A DNA stretch of 64,000 nucleotides, from assembly GCF_024346135.1 (NCBI RefSeq), contig NZ_JAGQCJ010000012.1, forward strand, positions 43,406 to 107,405, in the 5' to 3' direction. This DNA is from Cyanobium sp. CH-040 (GTDB taxonomy: Bacteria > Cyanobacteriota > Cyanobacteriia > PCC-6307 > Cyanobiaceae). The translations under genes were made by a program, and so were the position numbers. Below are positions 1-7,757 of this stretch, one piece after another (the first letter of the stretch is position 1; each line of letters starts with the position of its first letter). A model generated the notes under the pieces. It was not told the DNA's origin and searched no databases. It was given only the letters and a program-made list of their open reading frames with translations.

Positions 1-248
1 GGCTCACCCTGGAGCTCGAGGACGAGGACGGCTACCTCGGCCGGGTGCGCTTTCCCATGGAGAAAAAGCACCAGCTGATCCGGCGGGGAATGGTGGTGCG
101 CACCCTGGTGCTCAGCGACCGCAAGGACTTCTCCCGCATCGGCGCCCTCACCGACGCCTGGCTGCCCCAGCTCAAGCTGTGGGTGGGCGACTACCCCTTC
201 CTGCTGAGGCCGGCGTTCGAGGAGCTCTGCCTGCGGCGCCTGCGCTGA
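1..248 (+). CDS. C-terminal end of an unrecognised protein
   Basis: An open frame enters from before the window (codons read from base 3) and stops at 248, giving about 81 residues. The tail has an acidic beta-like stretch (LELEDEDGYLGRVRFP), then a basic part and an aromatic-rich end (WLPQLKLWVGDYPFLLRP). I do not recognise the family. A PilZ-like beta-rich domain at the end of a glycosyltransferase is one guess, but too little is visible to support it. Codon use matches the neighbouring real genes, so the frame itself is credible. The start lies outside the window. Confidence 0.7.
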   Translation, partial: LTLELEDEDGYLGRVRFPMEKKHQLIRRGMVVRTLVLSDRKDFSRIGALTDAWLPQLKLWVGDYPFLLRPAFEELCLRRLR

Positions 249-290
249 GGCCAGATGCCAGACCGGGGCGGGCAGGACTCCGCAGAAATC

Positions 291-339
291 TTGAAGGGGC
301 TGTCACAGTCCGCAACAATGCGTTACATTGCTTTCAGAC
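291..339 (+). promoter_or_regulatory. Possible HLIP promoter with HLR1-like site
   Basis: TTGAAG at 291-296 and AACAAT at 314-319 are 17 bases apart and could be the -35 and -10 boxes. Just downstream, GTTACATT at 322-329 matches the first half of the cyanobacterial HLR1 element bound by RpaB. The second half (332-339, TTTCAGAC) is degenerate. Many hli genes are known RpaB targets, so a high-light control element in front of an HLIP gene makes sense. The boxes are weak matches read by eye. Confidence 0.35.
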
Positions 340-351
340 CAGAGGACTCCC

Positions 352-606
352 ATGACCCAGGCCACCCCCATCGCTCCCACCGCCATCCGCGGCGCCACCG
401 TCACCACCGAAGACGGCGGCCGCCTCAACGCCTTCGCCACCGAGCCCCGCATGGAAGTGGTGAGCCCCGAGCGTGGCTGGGGTTTCCATGAGCGTGCCGA
501 GAAGCTCAACGGCCGCATGGCCATGCTCGGCTTCATCGCCCTGCTGGCCACCGAGTTCGCCCTCGGCGGTGAGGCCTTCACCCGCGGCCTGCTCGGTCTC
601 GGCTGA
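352..606 (+). CDS. High-light-inducible protein (HLIP/SCP)
   Basis: This 84-residue protein belongs to the one-helix chlorophyll a/b-binding-like (HLIP) family. These proteins bind chlorophyll and carotenoid in the thylakoid membrane and protect photosystem assembly under light stress. The signature sits at about residues 46-67: GFHERAEKLNGRMAMLGFIA, with the Glu and Asn-x-Arg chlorophyll-ligand pattern, followed by a single membrane helix and a Gly/Leu-rich end. The N-terminal 40 residues are soluble and polar. I chose ATG 352 over the in-frame TTG 328 because an AGAGGA ribosome-binding site lies just upstream and the TTG would fall inside the probable promoter/HLR1 region. The gene appears monocistronic, since a terminator follows at 649-677. 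Confidence 0.93.
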   Translation: MTQATPIAPTAIRGATVTTEDGGRLNAFATEPRMEVVSPERGWGFHERAEKLNGRMAMLGFIALLATEFALGGEAFTRGLLGLG

Positions 607-648
607 GCCCTGAAACCAGCCCGCTCCGGGCTCTCATCTCACCCCCCG

Positions 649-677
649 GCCGCAGCAGACTTGCTGCGGCTTTGTTG
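649..677 (+). terminator. Rho-independent terminator after HLIP gene
   Basis: A perfect 9-bp stem (GCCGCAGCA at 649-657 with TGCTGCGGC at 662-670) closes a 4-base loop and is followed by TTTGTTG. It ends the HLIP transcript. It also covers the furthest-upstream possible start (TTG 661) of the next gene, which argues that translation there starts further down. Confidence 0.8.
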
Positions 678-678
678 T

Positions 679-1887
679 GTGCCGCTGACCGCCGCCCCTC
701 CCCGTCCCGCTCCCGCCGCCAGCCCGCAGCTGCCCGCCACGACCCTGCGGGCGCGGGTCTGCGGCGGCGGTCCCACCGGCGCCCTGAGCGCCCTGGCCCT
801 GGCCGATGCCGGCTGGCGGGTTAGCCTGCACGACCCGCTCAGCGCCGGCCAGCTGCTGGAGCGCAGCCGCGCCTACGCCTTCAACCACTCCAGCCGCCAG
901 CTGCTGGAGCGGCTCGGTCTCTGGGACGACCTGGCCGGCGCCATGGTGCCCTTCAGCCGGCTGGAGCTCCGCGACCTGGCCATCGCCGCCGGCGTGCCCT
1001 TCAGCACGGCTGACCTGCCGGGCCGCTGCCGTCGCTCCCCCTGGACGGCCGTGGGCTGGGTGGGCCTGCACGGGCCGCTGATGACGGTGCTGCTGGAGCG
1101 GCTGCAGCGCCATCCGGCGGTCGATCTGCAGCTGGGCACGACCGCCGCGCCGCCGCTGGAGAGCGATCCCGCGGACCTGGTGGTGGCCGCCGATGGCCCC
1201 CACTCCAGCTGCCGCGACGGCCTCGGCATCGGCCTCTGGCAGCTCGCTTACCGCCAGGCCTGTCTCACCGCCCAGGTGGAGTTGCGCGGCAGTGACGACG
1301 ACCAGGCCTGGGAGCTGTTCCGGCCCGAGGGACCGTTCGCGCTGCTGCCCCTGGGCCGGGGACGCTTCCAGCTGGTGTGGAGCGCCCCTGCCGCCCGCTG
1401 CCGGCAGCTGGAGAGCCTGAGCGCCGACGCCTTCCTCGACCGCCTGGCCGGCGCCCTGCCCGACCGCTTCCAGCCCGATGCCCTGCTGGATGAGCCGCGG
1501 GCCTTCCCGGTGGCCCTGCAGCTGGCCCGGCGGCTGGCCGTCGGGCGGACGGTGCTGGTGGGGGAGAGCGCCCACCGCTGCCATCCGGTGGGTGGCCAGG
1601 GGCTCAACCTCTGCTGGCGCGACGTGGCTGAGCTGCACCGCCAGGCCCGCCGCGTGGCCGCCGCACGGCTCGCGGCCGACCGCCTCCCGGCCGCCTACGC
1701 CTGGCGCCGCTGGCCCGATCTGCTGCTCACCCTGCTGGCCACCGATCTGCTGATGCGGCTGTTCTCCAACCGCGCCCCGCTGCTGCTGCCGCTGCGGCGC
1801 CTGGGCCTGATCCTGCTGGCCGCAGCGGCGCCGCTGCGGCGCCTCAGCCTCGGGGTGATGACCCTGGGGCCCTGCCGTCCCCTCTGA
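679..1887 (+). CDS. FAD-dependent UbiH/UbiF-type hydroxylase
   Basis: A flavoprotein monooxygenase of the UbiH/VisC aromatic hydroxylase family, about 402 residues. The N-terminal dinucleotide fold reads VCGGGPTGALSALALADAGW. The mid-protein DG motif is AADGPHSSCRDGLG. The second FAD motif is LVGESAHRCHPVGGQGLN, with Glu where most family members have Asp (GDAAH). The likely role is ring hydroxylation of a quinone or other aromatic in the membrane, but the substrate cannot be read from sequence. An in-frame TTG at 661 lies inside the HLIP terminator hairpin, so I prefer GTG 679. The protein ends with a hydrophobic LLLLPLRRLGLILLAAAAP stretch that may touch the membrane. The next gene follows after 8 bases. 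Confidence 0.88.
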   Translation: MPLTAAPPRPAPAASPQLPATTLRARVCGGGPTGALSALALADAGWRVSLHDPLSAGQLLERSRAYAFNHSSRQLLERLGLWDDLAGAMVPFSRLELRDLAIAAGVPFSTADLPGRCRRSPWTAVGWVGLHGPLMTVLLERLQRHPAVDLQLGTTAAPPLESDPADLVVAADGPHSSCRDGLGIGLWQLAYRQACLTAQVELRGSDDDQAWELFRPEGPFALLPLGRGRFQLVWSAPAARCRQLESLSADAFLDRLAGALPDRFQPDALLDEPRAFPVALQLARRLAVGRTVLVGESAHRCHPVGGQGLNLCWRDVAELHRQARRVAAARLAADRLPAAYAWRRWPDLLLTLLATDLLMRLFSNRAPLLLPLRRLGLILLAAAAPLRRLSLGVMTLGPCRPL

Positions 1888-1895
1888 GCGCCGCC

Positions 1896-2108
1896 ATGGT
1901 GCACAGCTCCAGCCCACTGCCACCGCCCTCGCCCGCCCTGCTGCGCTTCCTGCGCCAGGACCTCGAGCTCAGCGAGAACGCCCTGGAGCTGGGGCTGCGC
2001 CAGGCCCGCCAGGAGTCGGCGCCGCTGCCGGTGGTGCTCTGGCGCTACGGCCTGCTCAGCCTGGAGCAGCTGGAGCAGGTGCTGCAGTGGCAGGACGGCA
2101 ACAGCTAG
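1896..2108 (+). CDS. DUF2949 family small protein
   Basis: A 70-residue soluble protein matching the cyanobacterial DUF2949 family: LLRFLRQDLELSENALELGLRQA, then LPVVLWRYGLLSLEQLEQVLQW. The two helical segments resemble a small winged or helical-bundle fold. Function is unknown. It starts 8 bases after the hydroxylase stop and is probably co-transcribed with it. It converges on apt. Confidence 0.85.
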   Translation: MVHSSSPLPPPSPALLRFLRQDLELSENALELGLRQARQESAPLPVVLWRYGLLSLEQLEQVLQWQDGNS

Positions 2109-2121
2109 CGGCGGAGCGCGC

Positions 2122-2724
2122 TCAGGCGTAGATGATCAGCGACTCCACCGGATGCTCGGGGGGCAGGCGCCGGCGCCCCTCCAGGGCCGCCAGTTCGGCC
2201 ACGAACCCGAAGCCGCAGAGGCTGCCGCCGGCCGCCTCCACCAGCTGCGCACAGGCGGCGGCAGTGCCGCCCGTGGCCAGCAGATCGTCCACCACCAGCA
2301 CCCGCTGGCCGTCGGCCAGGGCGTCGCTGTGGATCTCCAGGCGGTCGCTGCCGTACTCCAGGGCGTAGTCCACGCCGGTGACCTCGCCGGGCAGCTTGCC
2401 GGGCTTGCGCACCGGCACGAAACCCAGCCGCACGGTGGTGGCCAGGGCGGTGCCCACGATGAAGCCGCGCGATTCGATGCCCACGATCAGGTCGGGCTGG
2501 AGCTGCTCGCAGAGATCGGCGAGGCGGCGGATCACCTCCTGCCAGCCCGCCGGATCGCGCATCAGCGGGGTGAGGTCGCGGAACAGGATGCCCGGCTTGG
2601 GGAAATCGGGCACATCGCGCACCAGGCGCCGCAGATCCACTGGTTCGGCCTGATCAAGCAGGTCGGCCTGATCCACCGTGTCGGCCTGGTCCAGAGGGGT
2701 GGCCGGATCCAGAGGCTCGCGCAT
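2122..2724 (-). CDS. apt: Adenine phosphoribosyltransferase
   Basis: Converts adenine and PRPP to AMP in purine salvage. The PRPP-binding loop [16 protein letters not shown] and the N-terminal [20 protein letters not shown] are diagnostic of Apt. From ATG 2724 the protein is 200 residues, about 28 more than usual. The extra N-terminus is a six-residue repeat (DQAD-type) encoded by an 18-bp tandem repeat. GTG at 2640 would give 172 residues, the normal family length, so it is a strong alternative start. No clear ribosome-binding site decides between them. The divergent DUF3038 gene begins 41 bases upstream of the ATG. Confidence 0.93.
   Translation of the reverse strand: MREPLDPATPLDQADTVDQADLLDQAEPVDLRRLVRDVPDFPKPGILFRDLTPLMRDPAGWQEVIRRLADLCEQLQPDLIVGIESRGFIVGTALATTVRLGFVPVRKPGKLPGEVTGVDYALEYGSDRLEIHSDALADGQRVLVVDDLLATGGTAAACAQLVEAAGGSLCGFGFVAELAALEGRRRLPPEHPVESLIIYA
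2643..2714. repeat. 18-bp tandem repeat, four imperfect copies
   Basis: Four adjacent 18-bp units with the core GGTCGGCCTGATCCA lie in the apt N-terminal extension or 5' leader. The two middle copies are the most alike; the outer ones have drifted. Eighteen is a multiple of three, so copy-number change would keep the apt frame and add or remove six residues at a time. Confidence 0.75.
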
Positions 2725-2765
2725 GAAGGTGACGGTGGGAGGCGCAGGCTGGCATCATCGCAGCC

Positions 2766-3305
2766 ATGCCCGACTCCTCCTCCGAGCCCCAGGCCACGCC
2801 GCTGTCGCGGCGGGGGCTGGAGCGGCTCGACCTGCTGCTGCTCAGCGCCGAGGCCCTCGACCTCAACGGCGGCGAGGCGATGGTGTGGATGAGCGAGCAG
2901 ATGGGCTTCTCCGCCCTGTTCCCCAACCGGGTGGAGCTCTGGAAGCGCCGCTGCCACAATCCCCTGCGCCGCGCCACCCGTCGGGGCCAGCTCAAGCCGG
3001 CGGAGACCGATGCCCTGATGCGCATCCTCTGCGCCCTGGCCGACCGGCTCTACCCGCTGCTGCGGGCGCTGCTGGCCAGCAATGAGCCCGAGGCGGTGCG
3101 CCAGCGCCGCTGGGAGCTGTTCGAGGGGCGGCTGGCCGAGCTGGTGCGCGAGCGCATGAATCCCCGCCGGGTGGGCGTCCAGACCCTGCTCGATCCCCGG
3201 CGCGGCGCCCGGCAGCGGCGTCAGCTGATCCAGTCCCTGGCCCTCGGCGCCGGCACCGGGGGCTATGAGCGCCTGCGCGCCAGCCTGCACGACCCCGCGG
3301 TGTGA
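2766..3305 (+). CDS. DUF3038 family protein
   Basis: A 179-residue soluble, helical, basic protein matching the cyanobacterial DUF3038 family (LERLDLLLLSAEALDLNGGEAM, then FPNRVELWKRRCHNPLRR). Its function is not known. It is followed after 5 bases by the DUF4335 gene. These two families commonly sit together in cyanobacteria, which suggests a shared function. ATG 2766 is the only reasonable start. Confidence 0.85.
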   Translation: MPDSSSEPQATPLSRRGLERLDLLLLSAEALDLNGGEAMVWMSEQMGFSALFPNRVELWKRRCHNPLRRATRRGQLKPAETDALMRILCALADRLYPLLRALLASNEPEAVRQRRWELFEGRLAELVRERMNPRRVGVQTLLDPRRGARQRRQLIQSLALGAGTGGYERLRASLHDPAV

Positions 3306-3310
3306 CGTCC

Positions 3311-3973
3311 ATGAAACAGACACTGCGCTACGACCAGGTGAGCTGCCGGTTGCAGGTCGAGGGCCTGCCCGATCTCTCCAGCGGCCAGGCCCAGGACGCC
3401 CTGGGGATCATCACCGGCTGGACGCTGCGCTGGCCGGGCCGTCCCGAGCTGGAGGGGCGCCGGGAGCACCTGCTTTCGCTGATGGCGGTGGTGCTCCCCT
3501 ACGCCCGCCTGCTGATCAGCGGCGTCGGCCGCCCCGTCGGCGGCGCCGACACGCCGGTGAGCATCGCCCCCCGGCCGGAGGGGGGCCACCGCCTGCAGCT
3601 GCGCAGCAGCCAGCCGGACACGCCCCCCCTGGAGCTGGAGCTGGACGATGCCGAACTCGCCGATCTGGTGCGGGTGCTCGACGAGCTGCGGCTCGATCCC
3701 CGGCTGCAGGTGAAGCTCGACCTGCCGGAGCCCCGGCCGCTGCAGCCCCGGGAGGTGCTGGAGCGGATGCCCCTGGGGCGACGGCTGGCGGCGCCGGTGG
3801 GGGGCGCCCTTGCCCTCGCCCTGGCCGCCACCCTCGGCGCCCTGCTGCCTGAGCCGGCCCCGCAGCGGCAGACCACCGGTGCGCGTGAGACACCCTCTGC
3901 GCCGGGCTCCGCAGCGCCACCGTCCTCCCAGCAGCCAGCCACGGCCCCGCAACCCTCCGGCCCGCCCCGGTGA
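3311..3973 (+). CDS. DUF4335 family protein, membrane-anchored
   Basis: A 220-residue partner of DUF3038. Residues 1-150 form a beta-rich cytoplasmic domain (LRYDQVSCRLQVEGLPDL, then LDDAELADLVRVLDELRLDP). A single hydrophobic helix at about 158-180 (APVGGALALALAATLGALL) is followed by a Pro/Ser/Thr-rich tail that is probably disordered. I use ATG 3311; GTG 3302 overlaps the upstream stop. The molecular role is unknown. Confidence 0.83.
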   Translation: MKQTLRYDQVSCRLQVEGLPDLSSGQAQDALGIITGWTLRWPGRPELEGRREHLLSLMAVVLPYARLLISGVGRPVGGADTPVSIAPRPEGGHRLQLRSSQPDTPPLELELDDAELADLVRVLDELRLDPRLQVKLDLPEPRPLQPREVLERMPLGRRLAAPVGGALALALAATLGALLPEPAPQRQTTGARETPSAPGSAAPPSSQQPATAPQPSGPPR

Positions 3974-4040
3974 TGGAGCCCAACCCGGCGAACCCTGACG
4001 GCTGCTTGACGGCCAGGATTGTGCACACAGACTGGCTGCC

Positions 4041-4289
4041 ATGTCCCTGATGACCTGGTCGGAACTGCGCATCCGCGTCGCACGCCTCGGCGCGGCCCTC
4101 GATGTGGTGGTGCGCAGCGATCCGGAGGTGTGCGGCCTGAGCGGCGAGGGCTTTCACCTCTCCCTGCACCACGGCGGCCAGGGCGACTGCACGGTGGGCA
4201 ATCTCAACCTGATCGACTGCCCCAACGAACTGGTGCTGATGGAGTTCGAGCGCTGGATGCGTGGCGCCGGCCATGTGCTGGAGGTATGA
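4041..4289 (+). CDS. Conserved small protein, unknown function
   Basis: An 82-residue soluble protein with mixed alpha/beta character (LRIRVARLGAALDVVVRSD, then LVLMEFERWMRGAGHVLEV). I do not recognise a named family. Codon use is typical of the region. Its stop overlaps the start of the next gene (ATGA), so the two are almost certainly translated from one message. Confidence 0.75.
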   Translation: MSLMTWSELRIRVARLGAALDVVVRSDPEVCGLSGEGFHLSLHHGGQGDCTVGNLNLIDCPNELVLMEFERWMRGAGHVLEV

Positions 4290-4660
4290 CCGGTACCCGG
4301 CGCCGATCCCTGCAGCTGCCCCACACCGTCTCGGCGGATCGGCCGGCAACGGCACGTCGGCGGGGCGTCTCCCGCTGGCGGCTGTTCTGGACCGGCCTGC
4401 TCTACGTGGCCCTGGGCTCGGCGATGCTGGTGGGGCTGATGCAGCTGCCGGAGCGCCTGGATGCGTTTCTGCTTCTCAGCACATCCATTGCCAAGCTGAT
4501 CGCCGGTCTGCAGGGTGTGGTGGTGGGGCTGCTGCAGCTGCTGGCCGTCGCGCTGGTGGTCCTGGTGGCCCTGCTGGCCCTGGTGCTGCTGGTGGGCGGC
4601 ATGGTGCGACTGGTGCGCTGCCTGCTCCCCCGTCCGAGGCGCCCCCGGGTGTCGTCCTGA
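4286..4660 (+). CDS. Small two-helix membrane protein
   Basis: A 124-residue protein with a basic N-terminus and two hydrophobic helices, around residues 35-54 (LFWTGLLYVALGSAMLVGL) and 78-107 (VVVGLLQLLAVALVVLVALL...), ending in an Arg/Pro tail. The ATG at 4286 overlaps the preceding stop. No family is recognised. It lies 24 bases upstream of the PPK2 gene and could share its transcript. Confidence 0.7.
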   Translation: MTGTRRRSLQLPHTVSADRPATARRRGVSRWRLFWTGLLYVALGSAMLVGLMQLPERLDAFLLLSTSIAKLIAGLQGVVVGLLQLLAVALVVLVALLALVLLVGGMVRLVRCLLPRPRRPRVSS

Positions 4661-4684
4661 CCACCCCATTCCCCCATTCCCGCC

Positions 4685-5746
4685 ATGGGCAAAAGCGACT
4701 CCAAGAAGAAGACCAAGCTCAAGCTCAAGTCGGCGGATGGGGACCCCGGCGCCAGGACCTCCAGCGGCAGGAAGGGCACGATCAAGCTCCAGGGCCAAGG
4801 CAAGGGAGGCAAGCCTGACAAGGACGGCAAGGCCCGGAGCCTGGTGCGGGTGGTGCCCCGTTACGGGCCCCTCAGCGACCGCTACTACCCCTCCGCCCTG
4901 CTCGATGACATGAAGGGCGACAACAGCAACGGGGACGGATACAGCCCGGCCGAGGACGGTGGCTTCAGCAAGCTCGACCGCAAGTTCTACGAGAAGGAAC
5001 TCACCCGGCTCCAGGTGGAGCTGGTGAAGATGCAGTACTGGATCAAGGCCACCGGCTACCGCCTGATCGTGCTGTTCGAGGGGCGGGATGCCGCCGGCAA
5101 GGGCGGCACCATCAAGCGCGTCACCGAACCGCTCAACCCCCGCGGCTGCCGGGTGGTGGCCCTGGGCACCCCCAGCGACCAGCAGAAGAGCCAGTGGTAT
5201 TTCCAGCGCTACGTGGAGCACTTCCCCAGCGCCGGCGAGATCGTGATCTTCGACCGCAGCTGGTACAACCGCGCCGGAGTGGAGCGGGTGATGGGCTTCT
5301 GCACCCCCGAGCAGGTGGAGGAGTTCATGCAGAGCTGCCCCGAGTTCGAGCGCATGCTGGTGCGCTCCGGCATCACCCTGCTCAAGTACTGGTTCTCGGT
5401 GAGCGATCAGGAGCAGGAAGCGCGCTTCCAGTCGCGCACCGAAGACCCCACCCGGCGCTGGAAGCTCAGCCCGATGGACCTGCAGGCCCGGGAGAAGTGG
5501 GCGGAGTTCTCCCATGCCAAGGACGACATGTTCTCCCACACCAACATCCCCGAGGCGCCCTGGTTCACCGTGGAGGCCGATGACAAGCGGAGGGCGCGGC
5601 TGAACTGCATCTCCCACCTGCTCAGCAAGGTGCCCTACACCGACATGACGCCGCCGGCGATCGAGCTGCCGCCGCGCCCGAAGCACCCCAACCTGGAGCG
5701 GCCGCCGCGCTGGGAGCAGTTCTTCGTGCCCAACCGCTACCCCTGA
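4685..5746 (+). CDS. ppk2: Polyphosphate kinase 2 (PPK2)
   Basis: Transfers phosphate between inorganic polyphosphate and nucleotides. The 353-residue protein has a Walker A loop FEGRDAAGKGG (about 131-141), a Walker B DRSWYNRAGVE (190-200) and the lid region after it (YWFSVSDQEQEARFQSR). It is a one-domain PPK2. Residues 1-95 are an extra Lys/Gly/Ser-rich, low-complexity extension not needed for the kinase fold, which could bind polyphosphate or nucleic acid. Whether it favours NDP or NMP phosphorylation cannot be decided from sequence alone. Confidence 0.95.
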   Translation: MGKSDSKKKTKLKLKSADGDPGARTSSGRKGTIKLQGQGKGGKPDKDGKARSLVRVVPRYGPLSDRYYPSALLDDMKGDNSNGDGYSPAEDGGFSKLDRKFYEKELTRLQVELVKMQYWIKATGYRLIVLFEGRDAAGKGGTIKRVTEPLNPRGCRVVALGTPSDQQKSQWYFQRYVEHFPSAGEIVIFDRSWYNRAGVERVMGFCTPEQVEEFMQSCPEFERMLVRSGITLLKYWFSVSDQEQEARFQSRTEDPTRRWKLSPMDLQAREKWAEFSHAKDDMFSHTNIPEAPWFTVEADDKRRARLNCISHLLSKVPYTDMTPPAIELPPRPKHPNLERPPRWEQFFVPNRYP

Positions 5747-5860
5747 TCAGCCCCCCAGGCGCTGGAACCACAGGCCCGCCAGCTGCCAGCTGCTCCACAG
5801 GAAGATCACCAGGAACAGCCAGTTCAGCCAGGCGGGCCGCCGGGGAGGTTCTGGGGTCAT
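5747..5860 (-). CDS. Possible single-helix small membrane protein
   Basis: A 37-codon frame: a short Pro/Arg-rich head (MTPEPPRRPAW), one hydrophobic helix (LNWLFLVIFLWSSWQLAGLW) and a short tail. Its stop abuts the ppk2 stop exactly. There is no clear ribosome-binding site. The strong helix makes a real micropeptide plausible, but no homologue is recognised. Confidence 0.4.
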   Translation of the reverse strand: MTPEPPRRPAWLNWLFLVIFLWSSWQLAGLWFQRLGG

Positions 5861-5989
5861 GGAGGCGGGCGCGACCGGGATGCCGTGGATGCCTCCAGGC
5901 TGCCCCATCACCCCCGGCCGCCGGGCCGGCGTTCGTGACATTCCTTGACGCCGGCCGGCTGGCGACGACGTTCCCCTTAGTCTCCGCCC

Positions 5990-6322
5990 ATGGGCAGTCC
6001 GATCGGCAAGGAAGAGTTCCTGCGCCGCGCGCACGAGCGCTTCGGGGACAAGTACGACTACAGCGGCATCGTCTACAAGAGCTTCAAGACCCCCATCAAG
6101 ATCCGCTGCCGGTTGCACCCGGTGAAGGAGATCTCGATCACACCCGAAAAGCATCTGCAGACCACCGGCGGCTGCAAGTTCTGCCTGCGGGAGATGCGGG
6201 TGCGCATGCTTGAGCGAGAGCTCAACCGCGACAGCGCCGAGCGCCCTGCCCTGGGGTCCGGCCCTGCCCTCGAGTCCGGCCCTGCCCCGGTGTCCTGGCC
6301 GGCCGGCGACCGCCAGGTCTGA
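5990..6322 (+). CDS. DUF723-like small protein
   Basis: The first 67 residues (FLRRAHERFGDKYDYSGI, IKIRCRLHPVKEISITPEKHL, GGCKFC) match the DUF723 module. This Cys-containing unit often precedes homing-endonuclease or VSR-like nuclease domains, but in picocyanobacteria it also occurs alone. Here no nuclease follows: residues 85-110 are a low-complexity tail with the repeat ALGSGPALESGPAP. It may be a DNA-binding remnant or a stand-alone protein. Confidence 0.75.
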   Translation: MGSPIGKEEFLRRAHERFGDKYDYSGIVYKSFKTPIKIRCRLHPVKEISITPEKHLQTTGGCKFCLREMRVRMLERELNRDSAERPALGSGPALESGPAPVSWPAGDRQV

Positions 6323-6330
6323 TCCGGGCC

Positions 6331-7503
6331 ATGGGGTGGCTTCGCCCGCGGCACGCCGCGCTCCTGGTCACCGGCCTGCTGGTGGCCCTGCTGACCCTTG
6401 TGGCGCCGGCACTGGCCCCGGCAGTGACCCCGGCACTGGCCCAGGTGCAGCCGGGCTCGGCCCAGCAGCAGCCGCTGGTGCTGAACGTGTTCGTGCGCCA
6501 GGGCTGCCCCCACTGCGACCACGCCAAGGCCTTCCTGCCGGAGCTGCAGCGCCGGCACCCGGAGCTGCAGGTGCGCCTGCGCTGGGTGGATGCCGACGCA
6601 GGCGCGCGCCAGGAGCTGCTGGAGCGCTCCCGTCAGGCCGGGGTCCAGGCACCGGGGGTGCCGAGCTTCGCCCTGGGGGAGGAGCTGCTGGTGGGCTTCG
6701 ACAACCCGGCCGGCCGGGGCCAGGAGCTGCTGGCCCTGGTGGAGCGGCGCAGCCCCGTGGTGGGGGAGGTGCGCGCCGGACCGCTGGGCACCCTCAGCGC
6801 CACCCGTCTGGGGCTGCCGGTCTTCACCCTGGTGCTGGGGCTGCTGGACGGCTTCAACCCCTGCGCCATGTGGGTGCTGCTGTTCCTGCTGTCGCTGATG
6901 GTGCACTGGCGCGACCGGCGCCGCATGGCGCTGGTGGCCGGCATCTTCGTGCTGGTGAGCGGGGCGGTGTACTTCCTGTTCATGGCCGCCTGGCTGAACG
7001 TGTTCCTGGTGCTGGGCCTGAGCACCCCGCTGCGGCTGGTGCTGGCGGCGCTGGCGGTCACGGTGGGGGTGGTGAACCTGCGCGAGGCCGCCACCGCCCC
7101 GGCCACCTACACCTTCGCGATTCCGGAGTCCGCCAGGCCGGGCCTGTACGCGCGCATGCGCCGGGTGATCCAGAGCCGCTCCCTGCTGCCGGCCCTGGCC
7201 GGAGTGACGGTGCTGGCGGTGCTGGTGAACCTCGTGGAACTGCTCTGCACCGCCGGGCTGCCGGCCATCTACACCGCCGTGCTCAGCCAGCAGAGCCTGC
7301 CGCCGCTGGCCCACTACGGCTACCTGGGGCTGTACATCGCCGGCTACATCGCAGACGACGCGCTGATGGTGGCTCTGGCGGTGTGGGCCCTGAGCAGCAA
7401 CAAGCTCACCGAGCGCGGCGGGCGCATCCTCAAGGGCATCAGCGGCGGGGTGATGGTGCTGCTGGCCCTGGTGCTGCTGCTGCGCCCCGGCTGGCTGTTC
7501 TGA
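6331..7503 (+). CDS. Thioredoxin/glutaredoxin domain fused to CcdA-like membrane domain
   Basis: A 390-residue predicted thiol-disulfide transporter. Residues 1-38 are a signal/anchor sequence. A thioredoxin-like domain (50-150) carries the redox motif QGCPHCDH (C59, C62) and a cis-Pro GVPSF. A CcdA/DsbD-type membrane domain begins with GLLDGFNPCAMWVLL (C178); a second membrane cysteine lies in NLVELLCTAGLPAIY. The layout suggests electrons pass from the cytoplasm through the membrane domain to an attached periplasmic or lumenal thioredoxin. The target is unknown; cytochrome or photosystem assembly are options. It starts 8 bases after the DUF723 stop. Confidence 0.87.
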   Translation: MGWLRPRHAALLVTGLLVALLTLVAPALAPAVTPALAQVQPGSAQQQPLVLNVFVRQGCPHCDHAKAFLPELQRRHPELQVRLRWVDADAGARQELLERSRQAGVQAPGVPSFALGEELLVGFDNPAGRGQELLALVERRSPVVGEVRAGPLGTLSATRLGLPVFTLVLGLLDGFNPCAMWVLLFLLSLMVHWRDRRRMALVAGIFVLVSGAVYFLFMAAWLNVFLVLGLSTPLRLVLAALAVTVGVVNLREAATAPATYTFAIPESARPGLYARMRRVIQSRSLLPALAGVTVLAVLVNLVELLCTAGLPAIYTAVLSQQSLPPLAHYGYLGLYIAGYIADDALMVALAVWALSSNKLTERGGRILKGISGGVMVLLALVLLLRPGWLF

Positions 7504-7580
7504 TGCTGCCAGCGACCCGTGACAGGGGGGATGCCACGCCGGCTGGAGATGCACACAATCGGGAGGCACGCCACAACCCG

Positions 7581-7715
7581 ATGGTCCGTCTGCTTCCCGG
7601 AGTGATCACCGCCCTGATGCTGGGGGTGATGGTCACCACCGGCCCCGCCCTGGCCCACTGCCAGCAGCAGGGCGGTTCCCACAGCAGCGCCACCGGCAGC
7701 CAGGGTTACCGCTGA
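7581..7715 (+). CDS. Small exported peptide, unknown function
   Basis: From ATG 7581 this gives 44 residues: a clear signal peptide (VRLLPGVITALMLGVMVTTGPALA) and a mature part of only about 20 residues rich in His, Gln, Gly and Ser with one Cys. The frame is open back to ATG 7503, which overlaps the preceding stop, but that start would bury the signal peptide behind 26 extra residues. A GGGAGG-like site lies about 14 bases before 7581. No family is recognised. Confidence 0.5.
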   Translation: MVRLLPGVITALMLGVMVTTGPALAHCQQQGGSHSSATGSQGYR

Positions 7716-7757
7716 GGATCACCGGGGCCGGACTGCGGCCCCGGTCGCGGCTGCGGA

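Noticed and set aside
634..1923. 429-codon antisense frame over the UbiH-like gene
   Set aside because: Gln/Ala/Gly/Arg-rich shadow of the coding strand, no family features; same for many long frames opposite real genes.
4154..5686. Long antisense frame opposite ppk2
   Set aside because: It is the complement of two confirmed genes and has biased, low-complexity composition.
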